A stretch of 64,000 nucleotides of DNA from Candidatus Desulfosporosinus nitrosoreducens (GCF_030954495.1 NZ_JAVHUW010000054.1:1-64000), one strand, 5' to 3'; shown: positions 25,474 to 34,307, counted from the stretch's first letter. Numbers and translations: made by a program. The notes: generated by a model not told the origin, from the sequence alone.

Positions 25474-26865
25474 ATGGGAATTTCAACAAATTTACCCGGC
25501 CAAACTAGTCCAGGGATAAGCAATAGTTCAGCTAATACGCCAAGGAAAAAATCAAATAATTATTTTGACGGACTGCAAGTAACCAAAAAGCACCTCTTCT
25601 TATTCTTTATCATTATTCTATCCTACTTTTTTGAGCAATTAGATAACAACAATTTTTCCTTTGTTGCTCCGGCGATTATTAAGTCATGGGGCGTATCACA
25701 AGGACAAATTGCTCACGTAACCTCTTTATACTTCCTGGGTATGACCTGTGGGGGCCTTGTCGGCGGAATCATCTCCGATCTTATCGGACGCCGCAAGTCC
25801 TTCTTAGGAGCGATCCTTATTTTCTCCTCAATGTCTGTAGTTAACGGTTTAACAAGTGATTTCTCAATTTTTATGATTTCAAGAGCCTTAACCGGTTTCG
25901 GAATTTTTTGTATGATGGTGGTTTCGGTAGCCTATCTCTCGGAGATGGCGCCTGGTGAATCCCGCGGAAAATGGCAGAGCTTAACTGCTGCCGGTGGTTT
26001 CTGCGCAATGCCTGTGATCGGCCTTATATCAAGAGCGATTATCCCCATGAGCCCGGAAGCGTGGCGGATTATTTTCTATATTGGCGGAATAGGTTTTATT
26101 GGCTTTCTTCTGGGGCTGATCTATCTTAAAGAGTCTCCGCGCTGGCTCGTCGCCAAGGGGAAAATAAGTGAAGCTGAAAAGGTCGTTGAAGATCTTACCG
26201 GAATTGCCGTCGATTTAAGTGAAGCCGCCCGCAATGTCCCTAAGAAACTCAAAACAAGTGAACAGTTCATTGGCATGTTCTCCGGAAAATACCTTAGACG
26301 AACAATCATCCTGCTTCTGATAGGAATCCCCATCAATGTGGGAACCTTTGCCACACAAGTTTGGACACCCACTTTGCTGAATATGAAAGGGTTTACCCTT
26401 GTCCAAAGCTTAAGTGTAGGAACGGCCTCCATGCTTGGCGGTCCGGTCGGGATCTTCCTTTCTTCCTTTGTCTCCGATAAGGGAGGGCGGAAAATACCTA
26501 TAGGGATTGGCACTCTATTCTTAGTCTGTATGACGATAATCTTTGCAGGCCTGGGAAATACCTATATGGCAACCATGCTCGTTGGCTTCCTAATGAATGC
26601 GGCGATTATGGGAACCGGTTTTATCAGCATGGCCTATGTTCCTGAACATTACCCGACAAAAATGCGCAATACATCGGTTGGCTTTATTAATGCCTGCCAG
26701 CGCCTCGGCGTGTCAGGATCGCAGCTTTTTATTCCCACGGTTATGGCGGCTTTTGGTTTTAAAAGTTTATTTATGGGAATAGCGGGTCTGTATATCTTTT
26801 CAGCCCTTGTGGTACTGCTGCTGGGAGAAAGAACCGGCGGCAAATCTTTAGAGGAAGTAGATTGA
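25474..26865 (+). CDS. MFS transporter, aromatic acid/sugar-acid type (ASST locus 2)
   Basis: A 463-residue 12-helix MFS carrier and close paralogue of the one at 7218. It has the same start pattern (NNYFDGLQVTKKHLF), the same loop motif (GGIISDLIGRRKSFLGA), SPRWLVAKGK, the second-half motif SSFVSDKGGRKIP, and a KSLEEVD end. AAAGGACG lies about 8 nt before the ATG. It lies 171 nt downstream of the ASST gene on the same strand, which suggests joint function, for example uptake or exchange of sulfated/unsulfated aromatics. The gene order (ASST then MFS here, MFS diverging from ASST at the other locus) shows the pair is kept although the arrangement changes. Confidence 0.88.
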   Translation: MGISTNLPGQTSPGISNSSANTPRKKSNNYFDGLQVTKKHLFLFFIIILSYFFEQLDNNNFSFVAPAIIKSWGVSQGQIAHVTSLYFLGMTCGGLVGGIISDLIGRRKSFLGAILIFSSMSVVNGLTSDFSIFMISRALTGFGIFCMMVVSVAYLSEMAPGESRGKWQSLTAAGGFCAMPVIGLISRAIIPMSPEAWRIIFYIGGIGFIGFLLGLIYLKESPRWLVAKGKISEAEKVVEDLTGIAVDLSEAARNVPKKLKTSEQFIGMFSGKYLRRTIILLLIGIPINVGTFATQVWTPTLLNMKGFTLVQSLSVGTASMLGGPVGIFLSSFVSDKGGRKIPIGIGTLFLVCMTIIFAGLGNTYMATMLVGFLMNAAIMGTGFISMAYVPEHYPTKMRNTSVGFINACQRLGVSGSQLFIPTVMAAFGFKSLFMGIAGLYIFSALVVLLLGERTGGKSLEEVD

Positions 26866-27067
26866 TGCTGTTAGTTATGGACCACACAGATTAGAGTAAG
26901 CTTAGTTCCTTTTAAAAAGATTTTGCTTTAAGGAACATTTGCGGAAGTTTATAAGGGGCATTTTAAATGTCCCTTTTCCCTTCGCTCACAATCTATGTCT
27001 ATTGAATTTATTATGCTATATAATGAGAGGAGATCCTTTCTTACTTTTTCTGCGACGAGGTGAGAAT

Positions 27068-27787
27068 TTGGAAAATGAGCGGGATGAATTGGCAAAATAC
27101 ATTACTCAATCCGTACTGATTGGGGTGGAAACCCTTCGCAGTGAAGAAATGCCGACAGATATTTGGGAAGATTACTTGTCCCTAGGGAGCCGTGCAGTTA
27201 AGAAAAAGGGAGAACACCTTGTTCGCTCGGGAGAGAATTTGCACGGTTTATATTTTATTGATAAAGGCAGACTTAAAACCAGTATCATCAGCCAAGATGG
27301 AACGATAAAAACCTTAAGTATTAACAGTGAAAAAACCATTGTCCTTTCGCAATTTGTTTTTCATCAGCAGCCAGGGATTATTGAATGCGTGGTTTTGGAG
27401 GATTCCGAACTGTATTTTTTTACCCAAGAAATTGTTTTACATCTAATGAAGGAAAATTTTGCAGTTGCCTTATATTTAGCGAAGAATATGGCAATTGTTT
27501 CCAGGATCTTAGCTACTCAAATTCAGGATACAATCTGTCATGTTCAGCAGAGCTTAGCTAGAATTTTATACAGTGTTTACTGTTATGAACAGAGAGATGG
27601 AAAGCTCAAAGAGCAAAATACAATCGCCATAACCCATGAGGAATTAGCTAATTTCCTGGGTGCTCATCGAGTAACCATAACCAAAGCCCTGAACCAGTTA
27701 AAGCATTTGGGAGTTATAGACTATAAATATGAGAAAATAATCATTTTACACGAAGAGGAACTTAAGGCATTAGCTTTTACCGTGTAA
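27068..27787 (+). CDS. Crp/Fnr family transcriptional regulator
   Basis: A 239-residue Crp/Fnr regulator. The cyclic-nucleotide-binding-like beta-barrel is at about residues 30-135 (GEHLVRSGENLHGLYFIDKG), followed by a long dimer helix. The C-terminal helix-turn-helix reads ITHEELANFLGAHRVTITKAL. It lacks the N-terminal Cys cluster of FNR; only scattered cysteines are present, so it resembles CprK-type ligand or redox sensors of organohalide and aromatic metabolism. The frame is open from 26939, but GAGGTGA lies about 6 nt before the TTG at 27068. Probably controls the neighbouring ASST/MFS genes or the redox genes that follow (inference). Confidence 0.85.
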   Translation: MENERDELAKYITQSVLIGVETLRSEEMPTDIWEDYLSLGSRAVKKKGEHLVRSGENLHGLYFIDKGRLKTSIISQDGTIKTLSINSEKTIVLSQFVFHQQPGIIECVVLEDSELYFFTQEIVLHLMKENFAVALYLAKNMAIVSRILATQIQDTICHVQQSLARILYSVYCYEQRDGKLKEQNTIAITHEELANFLGAHRVTITKALNQLKHLGVIDYKYEKIIILHEEELKALAFTV

Positions 27788-28004
27788 ATTTCAGACAGGA
27801 CTTGGTTTCGGTTAATTGCAATTCTCCCAGCTAAGGGTAAGCGGAGGGTTATAGCATATCTGAGTAATTATTTTTATTGGTAGTTGTAAGCCCGGTTGCA
27901 AACTTAGCCGGATAAATTGAGTAAAATAATGATATGCTTGAAATTAATTTTGAAAAGATAAAGAAAATAGCACAGCCTAAAAGATTATCTGTGGGGTGGT
28001 AGCA

Positions 28005-28841
28005 TTGAGTTTGATGATCTTTACAGCGACAGGTTGCGCGCGCTGCAAAATTGTTAAGCGCTATCTGGATGAACATCAGATCGGGTATGTAGAAAAAGAT
28101 GTAAAAGCTGAGGGCAAAGACGAGTTTCAAACCTTTTATAAAGCAAATAGAAAAGCAATTTTCCGTGGGTCCGACGGCATCGAATTCCCAATTATTGTTG
28201 ACGGAAATACCATTCACCAAAGTATTGGCGCCGCCATAGCCTACCTACACGCAGGGGAAAAGCTGGAAGGATTTTTCAGTGAGGGTACCCTGCACAAAGA
28301 GTGGGTGGACGGAATCCATTTGTCCGAGGGAAATCCGGCTTATAAGGATGAGTTCATCCAAGTATTGCAACATATTAAGAGTAATGCTTTGAAACTGCAA
28401 ATTGACACAGATGGCCGTAACAGCGGAATTCTGCAGCAAGTCATTGAGGAAGGTCTCGCTGATGTTTTAATTATGAATGTACTCGCACCACTTGAGTTAT
28501 ACCCTCAAATATTAGGCTATGCCGCTGAGGACAGCGATATCGTTAAAAGTTTAAGTTTGGTCAGCCGGTTCCCGGCGGCTAAGTTTCAAACAATAATTCA
28601 ACCGGTCAAGCGTAAAGACGGAAGCTTATCTTACTTAACTCCAAGTGAAGTTGCCGCGACAGCGAAACTCATTCAAGATACAACCGGAAGTAACAAATGC
28701 ATTTATACGCTTAAGCGCATGTCCCAGGAAAGCGAACGTCCGGCAGGGCAGGGAATCGAACCGCTTTCGCCGAATCAACTCTTAAGTTATCGCTCAAAAG
28801 CAAGAGCTTATCAGGTTTATACCGAGATCGAAAAGTCATAA
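28005..28841 (+). CDS. Glutaredoxin domain fused to a truncated radical-SAM-like half barrel
   Basis: A 278-residue chimera. Residues 1-80 are glutaredoxin-like: TATGCARCKIVKRYL carries the CxxC (Cys11, Cys14), and EFPIIVDGNTIHQSIG holds the cis-Pro and the glutathione-site-like Gly. From about 100 on, the sequence follows the second half of a PflA/NrdG-type radical-SAM activase: GIHLSEGNPAYKDEFIQVL for the GGEP strand, LKLQIDTDGRNSGILQQVI for the DTNG strand, ADVLIMNVLAPLELY for the last conserved strand. The CxxxCxxC cluster half is absent, so radical chemistry is not expected. TTG start at 28005, with GGGGTGG 6 nt upstream. Role unknown; perhaps thiol transfer to, or control of, an activase partner. 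Confidence 0.7.
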   Translation: MSLMIFTATGCARCKIVKRYLDEHQIGYVEKDVKAEGKDEFQTFYKANRKAIFRGSDGIEFPIIVDGNTIHQSIGAAIAYLHAGEKLEGFFSEGTLHKEWVDGIHLSEGNPAYKDEFIQVLQHIKSNALKLQIDTDGRNSGILQQVIEEGLADVLIMNVLAPLELYPQILGYAAEDSDIVKSLSLVSRFPAAKFQTIIQPVKRKDGSLSYLTPSEVAATAKLIQDTTGSNKCIYTLKRMSQESERPAGQGIEPLSPNQLLSYRSKARAYQVYTEIEKS

Positions 28842-28893
28842 TGCTAAGCTTTAAGTTAGGGTTTTATAAAAAAATAATACAGGGGGTGTCGTG

Positions 28894-29307
28894 ATGCAGA
28901 AAGTATCCGGCCGTTGGCAAGGTGGCAAAAAAATAGCCCTTTCCCTAAATCCGGACAGGGAAATTGTAATCGATGAGAATGGTCCGAAAGCAACGGATTT
29001 AGTCTTAGCAGGCCTAATAGGATGTAGTTCGGGCGTATTGACAATGCTCTTCGAAAAGATGAGGTTAGAACTTCATGGCCTGGAAATCACGGTTGAAGCT
29101 GAGCGTGATCCAGAACCTCCTAAGTTGTTCACTAAAATTTCTTTAATCTATCGGATTGAGGTGGACAAAGGGCTGGAAAATAAAGTGATCAGTGTCATAA
29201 AATTAAGTAAGAAATATTGCACCGTATTTAATATTTTGAATCAAAGTACCCCTATTGAGATATGCTGTTATATCAATGGAGTCAAGGCAAACTACGATGA
29301 AAAATAG
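28894..29307 (+). CDS. OsmC/Ohr family protein
   Basis: A 138-residue OsmC-fold protein. The two redox cysteines are in place: LAGLIGCSSGVLTML near residue 45 and KKYCTVFNILNQ near residue 110. OsmC/Ohr proteins reduce organic hydroperoxides with thiol donors, although YhfA-like members may have other roles, and the Glu/Arg pair of Ohr is not obvious here. AGGGGGTG lies about 6 nt before the ATG at 28894. It follows the glutaredoxin-like gene by about 50 nt, so the two likely form a thiol-redox pair at the end of ASST locus 2. Confidence 0.85.
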   Translation: MQKVSGRWQGGKKIALSLNPDREIVIDENGPKATDLVLAGLIGCSSGVLTMLFEKMRLELHGLEITVEAERDPEPPKLFTKISLIYRIEVDKGLENKVISVIKLSKKYCTVFNILNQSTPIEICCYINGVKANYDEK

Positions 29308-29389
29308 GTATTGGCTCATTGAAGCAATAACTCTCCAATAAATACTGCCCGGTAACTGTCTAAAATATCTTCTCTGCCATTTAAAGTAA

Positions 29390-29432
29390 AAACAAAAGGA
29401 CTTGGACCTGCTGGGGACAAGTCCTTTTGTTT
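29390..29432. terminator. Terminator after the OsmC-like gene
   Basis: A 15-bp perfect stem: AAACAAAAGGACTTG with CAAGTCCTTTTGTTT, 13-nt loop. The T-rich 3' arm (TTTTGTTT) and A-rich 5' side allow termination in both directions. Confidence 0.85.
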
Positions 29433-29500
29433 CCGTAAACGTAACTTTTTGATATACTATGTCCTAATTATTTTAGTTGCGGAAGGGGATAAGGAGATAG

Positions 29501-29893
29501 ATGAATAAGGTAATCAAAGAATTAATTGACGCTGCGGACAAAGCGATAAAAGAGGAACGCTTTGACGATCTTATGGACTTTTACACTGAGGATGCGGTAC
29601 TTGTTGTAAAACCCGGACTGGAAGCTAAGGGAAAGGACTCCCTTAAAAAAGCTTTTATCAAAATCGCCGAATACTTTAAAAACAGCTTGGTTCCCCGGCA
29701 AGGAAAGATGTTGATGATAGAGGCCGGTGACACTGTTCTGGTTTTGTCACAAGCATTGTTGGAAGCAGACAATAAAAGCGAATCAAAATATAGTATGGAG
29801 CGAAGAGCAACTTATGTCTATAGAAATATTGACGGCAAATGGTTATGTGCTATTGACAACTCCTACGGAACAGCATTGCTTGACCAACCATAA
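29501..29893 (+). CDS. SnoaL-like/ketosteroid-isomerase-fold protein
   Basis: A 130-residue cone-shaped alpha+beta-barrel protein of the NTF2/SnoaL superfamily (DUF4440-like): the N-terminal helix and [21 protein letters not shown], then [12 protein letters not shown], and the strands [18 protein letters not shown] and [23 protein letters not shown]. The fold hosts isomerases, cyclases, hydrolases and non-enzymatic ligand binders, so the function cannot be narrowed. AAGGAG lies 6 nt before the ATG. It has its own transcription unit after the terminator at 29390; GATATACT at about 29451 could be its -10. Confidence 0.78.
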   Translation: MNKVIKELIDAADKAIKEERFDDLMDFYTEDAVLVVKPGLEAKGKDSLKKAFIKIAEYFKNSLVPRQGKMLMIEAGDTVLVLSQALLEADNKSESKYSMERRATYVYRNIDGKWLCAIDNSYGTALLDQP

Positions 29894-30117
29894 TAATGCC
29901 GAGGCAGTCTTAGAATACATATAGTTGTTCCGAATATGTGGAAGGCGGCGGATTTATTCTTGACTTTTCCGGCTGCAACCATAAATGCTTGGGCAGCATT
30001 GGCAAGTCTGGCTGTTTGTGTTTTTTGATTATCTTCAAAGATTTTGGAGGAAATGAAGATCAGATGTGGAAGCAATACTAAGCAAGCAGAACGTCATTGT
30101 TTAAAGGTGGGTGGCTA

Positions 30118-30876
30118 ATGAGAAAGACTGATTACAGCAGGATTGCGGACAAATATGATAAGAATAAGTTTCGGCAAAAGGTTAAACCGGATGATGACTT
30201 GGAGGATTTTATTCACAGCTCAGGGAAACCGCAATATTCAGTTCTAGATTTAGCTTGTGGAACAGGCATTTATTTAGCTAACCAAACTAATTATTTGGCT
30301 AATATTAACATTCACTGGAACGGTTTGGACGCTTCCGAGGAAATGCTTAAGATCGCCAAAACAAAAACGGAGGAGGTTACCTATATACAGGGGTTTGCTG
30401 AGGACCTGCCATATAGTTCAGAATCCTTCGATTTTGTCGTTAATAATTTTGCCTTTCATCATTTTCAGAAGAAAAGCGAGGTCTTAGACGAAGCTGTCAG
30501 AGTTATTAAGAAAGATGGGGTTTTCAAAATACACAATATCTCGATCCATGATATGGAGAAATGGTGGATATACCAGCTGTTTCCTTCAGCGCTTTTTGAA
30601 GATTTAAAAAGATATTGGCCCAAGGACTTAATATTTTACGAGCTGTCAGCCAGAGGTTTTGATGTTGAGACTCGGATGGAATATCTGATGAACGGCACTA
30701 AACTGGCTGACTACATGGATCATGTTTATAATAGGGATATTTCAGTTCTAACTATTATTAGTGATGAAGAATACCGCCAAGGTATTGAAATGATGGAATA
30801 CCGGCTTAGAAAAGACCCGGAAGCAATACTCTTTAATGATTTCGCAGAAATTTCTTTTGTCGCGACGAAAAAGTGA
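30118..30876 (+). CDS. Class I SAM-dependent methyltransferase
   Basis: A 252-residue methyltransferase with the Methyltransf_11 (UbiE-like) fold. The AdoMet motif I is YSVLDLACGTGIYLA near residue 42, followed by the acidic residue after strand 2 (WNGLDASEEMLKIAK), motif II FDFVVNNFAFHHF and motif III VIKKDGVFKIHNIS. The substrate is unknown. The frame is open from 30097, but AAGGTGG lies about 8 nt before the ATG at 30118. It ends at the same place where the next frame opens, so the pyrophosphatase-like gene is probably co-transcribed. Confidence 0.87.
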   Translation: MRKTDYSRIADKYDKNKFRQKVKPDDDLEDFIHSSGKPQYSVLDLACGTGIYLANQTNYLANINIHWNGLDASEEMLKIAKTKTEEVTYIQGFAEDLPYSSESFDFVVNNFAFHHFQKKSEVLDEAVRVIKKDGVFKIHNISIHDMEKWWIYQLFPSALFEDLKRYWPKDLIFYELSARGFDVETRMEYLMNGTKLADYMDHVYNRDISVLTIISDEEYRQGIEMMEYRLRKDPEAILFNDFAEISFVATKK

Positions 30877-30956
30877 CATCAGGAAATCAGCCTTGGGAGC
30901 ATGGCGAACTTTGTTTTCGTGATTGTCTGAGATGGGTTAAAAGGAGTATGCCGAGG

Positions 30957-31313
30957 ATGAATCAATTTGACCAGGATTTCTGGCATTCGCTGGACAAACT
31001 AGTGGAAGAAGCAACGGTAATCATCGATCGCCCAAAAGGCAGCAGACATCCCCGTTATCCTAAGCTAATCTACCCGGTCGATTATGGTTATTTGCAAGGC
31101 ACATCTTCTATGGACGGGGGAGGAATCGATGTTTGGAGGGGAACTAAAGCGGCTCAGACGGTTGATGCGATTATTTGCACGCTTGATTTACTGAAGAAAG
31201 ACTCTGAGATAAAGATTTTGTTCGGTTGTTCCGCTGAGGAAAAATCTATCGTCTATCGTTTCCACAATGAAAGTGAGTACATGAAAGGAATTCTAATTGA
31301 ACGGAAGATGTAA
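30957..31313 (+). CDS. Inorganic-pyrophosphatase-like protein (short)
   Basis: A 118-residue protein related to family I inorganic pyrophosphatases. It has RPKGSRHPRYPKLIYPVDYGYLQGT, which matches the pyrophosphatase core around the YPxxYGY motif, then the acidic loop GGGIDVWRGT and DAIICTLDLLKKDSEIKILFGC. Family I enzymes are around 170-180 residues and use a DxxDxxD triad. Here the corresponding region reads SMDGGGIDVW, so key acids are reduced and activity is doubtful. AAGGAG lies about 10 nt before the ATG at 30957; the frame extends upstream to 30873. Confidence 0.68.
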   Translation: MNQFDQDFWHSLDKLVEEATVIIDRPKGSRHPRYPKLIYPVDYGYLQGTSSMDGGGIDVWRGTKAAQTVDAIICTLDLLKKDSEIKILFGCSAEEKSIVYRFHNESEYMKGILIERKM

Positions 31314-31799
31314 CAGGAGGGCCTGACTGCGATTCAAGCGGTATTCGGATAATATCGCGAAAATCAATGACTTGCTCGGAGCCTCGAACTCCTTTGCTTA
31401 GTGGCTAGGGGAATTGATGCATTTAAAGCCAATGGTTTATCTCCTAAAGACGCCCACCGGTTAAAGCCGGTGGGCTTAAATGTGCTGAAATTCCGAGCAA
31501 ATTGCTAAATAGTTTGGGTAAACCTTTGGATTTTTCCCCAAATTTATTTCTAACCTTATATTAAGCCGAAATTTAATTTTCCCTTAATTTAATAGTTTGG
31601 ATTAATTCAAAGTAAAAAGTAAGAAAATACTTTTGAAGAATTTTGATAGCCAGACACATAAATTATAGCGCATTTAGACAATTTAATATTGCCTGGTAAG
31701 AATTTAGTAATTCTCATCTGATAATCTAACTGAATTGCCACAGAACATAAATTAACATAAGAAAAATGAATCGCCGTAAACTGTAAGGAGTGATAAAAC
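31314..31799. other. Long intergenic region with one GC-rich hairpin
   Basis: Contains a hairpin GCCCACCGG/CCGGTGGGC at 31452-31475 with a 6-nt loop, followed by TTAAATG rather than a T-run. It could be a weak terminator for the upstream gene. The rest is very AT-rich toward the 3' end. No gene is supported, and the minus-strand frame at 31607-31831 overlaps the next gene start. Confidence 0.4.
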
Positions 31800-33161
31800 T
31801 TGTTAAATGAACTGCTGCTTCGCTTAGCCAATCCAATTTCTGATGGAGTTTTCGAGAAGTTAGTTACTGAGGATTACGCCAAAAACCCTCTGGTCATGAT
31901 GACTATTATTGAGAAGCTTACTTTAAGGGCTATTGCCGAAACTGGAATTAGGGCGGAAACGGGCAAGGCACTTTCCCGTCCTATGGGTAGCCCTTTACGG
32001 CTTTCTCCCTGGGAAAAGCTTCTCCTCAATCCCCGACAACTATTTCAATTGCCGACTAAAAAACAAACCGAGATAAAAACTGAAGTAACAATAGGGCCTA
32101 ATGCTAAAAAACCTTTGAAAATAAATCTGCCGATTCTTATTACCGGAATGTCTTATGGCGGTTCTCTCAATCTCAGAATGAAAGAGGCTTTAGCCAAAGG
32201 TGCCTCCTTAGCGGGAACAGCCACAAATACGGGTGAATCGTCAGTTACCGCTGAAGAAAGGAAAGCTGGAAAATTCCTGATTGGCCAGTACAATCGCGGT
32301 GGCTGGCTTAACACGCCCGAACAGCTTAAGCAACTCGACGCCATCGAAGTCCAGTTCGGACAGGGTGCTTGGGGTGGAGCGGTTGAATCATCTATGAATT
32401 ACGATCAGATGGACGATCACTTGCGTGAGCTCTGGAACGTTAAGCCTGGTGAAAGCAGCGGAAAAAAATCTCGCTTTGATAAAGTTGATTCACCCGAAGA
32501 TATTATCAACCTTGTCAATAACCTTAAACAAACTTATCAAGTACCGATTGGCATTAAGATTGCGGCTACCCACTTTATGGAACGGGAATTGGATGTCATC
32601 GGCAGAACACAGGCCGACTTCATTGTCATCGACGGACAAGAAGGAGGCACTGCGGCTGCATCTCCAACACTGGAGGACGATCTTGGCCTGCCGACGTTAT
32701 TTGCCCTTAGCCGTACTGTTGACTGGCTGAGAACCCAAGGGAAGAGGCAACAATTTTCTCTCATTGCCGCAGGTGGATTGCGCACCCCGGGAGAGTTTCT
32801 TAAAGCCTTAGCGCTTGGTGCCGATGCCGTTTACATCGGATCAATTGCCATTATCGCTACGTTACAAAGTCAAATGATTAAAGCATTGCCGCAATATCCC
32901 GCACCTCAATTAGCACTTTATAACGGTAGTCTGGCCGAACAGTTAGATGTCGATATGGGGAGCAAACATTTGGGTAATTTCCTTCAGTCATGCAGGGAAG
33001 AAATGATTATGGCTCTCCAAGCCATGGGCAAAACCAGTATTCGCGAATTGGGACGAGAAGATCTGGTTTGTATTGATCGGGAATTAGCCAATGCGCTTAA
33101 GATTGATTATGCCGGCGACCCTTTATCCCAAGGGATTACGGTTCCTTTCGCCGCCAAATAG
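31800..33161 (+). CDS. FMN-binding glutamate-synthase-like protein
   Basis: A 453-residue TIM-barrel protein of the glutamate-synthase central/FMN domain family (Glu_synthase). Typical pieces are ITGMSYGGSLNLRMKEALAKGA, NTGESSVTAEER, KFLIGQYNRGGW, VQFGQGAWGG, then IGIKIAATH, IDGQEGGTAAAS and LIAAGGLRTPGEFLKALALGADAVYIGS, which binds the FMN phosphate. The Cys cluster that binds [3Fe-4S] in GltB and the glutaminase domain are absent. Such stand-alone proteins occur in anaerobes with unknown substrates. TTG start, with AAGGAG 9 nt upstream. Monocistronic. Confidence 0.86.
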   Translation: MLNELLLRLANPISDGVFEKLVTEDYAKNPLVMMTIIEKLTLRAIAETGIRAETGKALSRPMGSPLRLSPWEKLLLNPRQLFQLPTKKQTEIKTEVTIGPNAKKPLKINLPILITGMSYGGSLNLRMKEALAKGASLAGTATNTGESSVTAEERKAGKFLIGQYNRGGWLNTPEQLKQLDAIEVQFGQGAWGGAVESSMNYDQMDDHLRELWNVKPGESSGKKSRFDKVDSPEDIINLVNNLKQTYQVPIGIKIAATHFMERELDVIGRTQADFIVIDGQEGGTAAASPTLEDDLGLPTLFALSRTVDWLRTQGKRQQFSLIAAGGLRTPGEFLKALALGADAVYIGSIAIIATLQSQMIKALPQYPAPQLALYNGSLAEQLDVDMGSKHLGNFLQSCREEMIMALQAMGKTSIRELGREDLVCIDRELANALKIDYAGDPLSQGITVPFAAK

Positions 33162-33260
33162 CAATTTCAGTTTCCAAACAATTAGATTAGTTTCTTAAGC
33201 TGGGTTAGAAATTAAATGATGCCAGATTGCGAAAACTCTCAAGGAGCTTGCCTGCCAATA

Positions 33261-33297
33261 GAGCAAAAACTCAGTTTGCACGAGTTTTTGCTCTTCT
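33261..33297 (+). terminator. Terminator after the glutamate-synthase-like gene
   Basis: GAGCAAAAACTC pairs with GAGTTTTTGCTC around 9 nt, followed by TTCTTT. A second, GC-rich hairpin (ACCCGCTC/GAGCGGGT, 33327-33351) follows. Nothing else is seen in 33162-33486. Confidence 0.8.
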
Positions 33298-33486
33298 TTA
33301 TTCACCGGGTTATTGATCTAAAAATACCCGCTCCATGTTAATAGAGCGGGTTGTAATGGTTGCAGGAAGCCGCATAGCCATTTTCGGCCTTACTTGTACT
33401 GATTTGCAATTTTCCCGCCTAAGGGGGCCAGGTAGCAGATTCGGTTGCTTCATCATAGTATCCTTCATTCTAATAGACTTCGTTAG

Positions 33487-33873
33487 CTAACAGTTCTCTT
33501 CTGTTTGTTCCTTGGGCAGGGCATTTCCCTCATGACATTTTTTGTGTTGGGCAAATTTGATGCATTCAATGATAAAATTCTTCTCATAATCATCCAGATC
33601 TTTAAAGCGGGAGACTACTTCCCACTTATCTTTAAAAAAAATAAATGGATCAATTAAACGGCTATTTTCAGCCTTAATATCACCCTTCAAAATCCAGTCG
33701 GCAGTAACATTAAAAAAATCTGACAAAGATACGAGATAATGGCCGCCAGGGATACTTCCCTTCTCCCATTTGTTAACACTTCCCCGTGGCGCACCTATTG
33801 CATCCTCTAATTTGTTCATGGAAATACCTTTTGTTTCTCTTAAAAACTTTATTCTTTCGCCGATATTATCCAA
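33487..33873 (-). CDS. XRE-family helix-turn-helix regulator (cI-like)
   Basis: A 128-residue XRE/Cro-cI type repressor. The DNA-binding helix-turn-helix is MNKLEDAIGAPRGSVNKWEK near residue 19, followed by the conserved LVSLSDFFNVTADWILKG. The C-terminal part is helical (DLDDYEKNFIIECIKFAQH) and has no LexA-type protease site. TTG start, with AGGAGGG 8 nt upstream. It is divergent from a small DNA-binding protein gene, forming a switch-like pair reminiscent of a prophage or integrative-element immunity region; no other phage gene is nearby. Confidence 0.88.
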   Translation of the reverse strand: MDNIGERIKFLRETKGISMNKLEDAIGAPRGSVNKWEKGSIPGGHYLVSLSDFFNVTADWILKGDIKAENSRLIDPFIFFKDKWEVVSRFKDLDDYEKNFIIECIKFAQHKKCHEGNALPKEQTEENC

Positions 33874-33950
33874 TGAGAAATCCCTCCTAGCAAAATAACT
33901 ACAAAAACTGGTTCATTCATTCAATTTACTGAATTAAATACCAAAATACC

Positions 33951-33979
33951 TTGACTTAACTGATTATAGTCTGTAAAAT
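33951..33979 (+). promoter_or_regulatory. Promoter toward the small Cro-like gene
   Basis: TTGACT (33951-33956), 17-nt spacer, TAAAAT (33974-33979). It lies in the divergent region between the two regulators. Confidence 0.6.
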
Positions 33980-34076
33980 TTAATTGACTGTTTTATTCCT
34001 AATAAAATTATATCAGTAATTATAATAGCTTGACCATTAATAAGAATGTCGAACCAGAAAGGAGGAAAGCAATAGC

Positions 34077-34307
34077 GTGGCGCGTATACGGCCAATTACC
34101 GAATTTGGCTGGAAGGTTAAGGGAAAGCTTGCTGATCTGCGGATGGATCAGCGTGAATTCTGTAAACGATATGGCATTCCAGAAAATCGCATGGCTGATC
34201 TTATTACGGGCACCAGAAAAGCAACGAAATACCGTCAAAAAGTCGAACAAATTTTGGGCATTGATTGTTCCGGCACGGAACTTGAGGTGTCGTGTGATGA
34301 TAACTAA
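34077..34307 (+). CDS. Small DNA-binding protein (Cro-like)
   Basis: A 76-residue basic protein with the pattern FGWKVKGKLADLRMDQREFC, then KRYGIPENRMADLITGTRKATKYRQKVEQILGI, which is a divergent helix-turn-helix of the kind found in Firmicute prophages and integrative elements (YgzD/Cro-like). GTG start, with AGGAGG about 11 nt upstream. It faces away from the XRE repressor gene, so the pair may cross-regulate. Stand-alone function in a chromosomal setting is unknown. Confidence 0.75.
   Translation: MARIRPITEFGWKVKGKLADLRMDQREFCKRYGIPENRMADLITGTRKATKYRQKVEQILGIDCSGTELEVSCDDN

Noticed and set aside
31452-31475. Terminator after the pyrophosphatase-like gene
   Set aside because: The hairpin is strong, but it is not followed by a T-run; kept only as a hairpin in the intergenic entry.
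33487-34307. Prophage
   Set aside because: Only the regulator pair is present; no integrase, structural or lysis genes and no att-like repeats were seen nearby.
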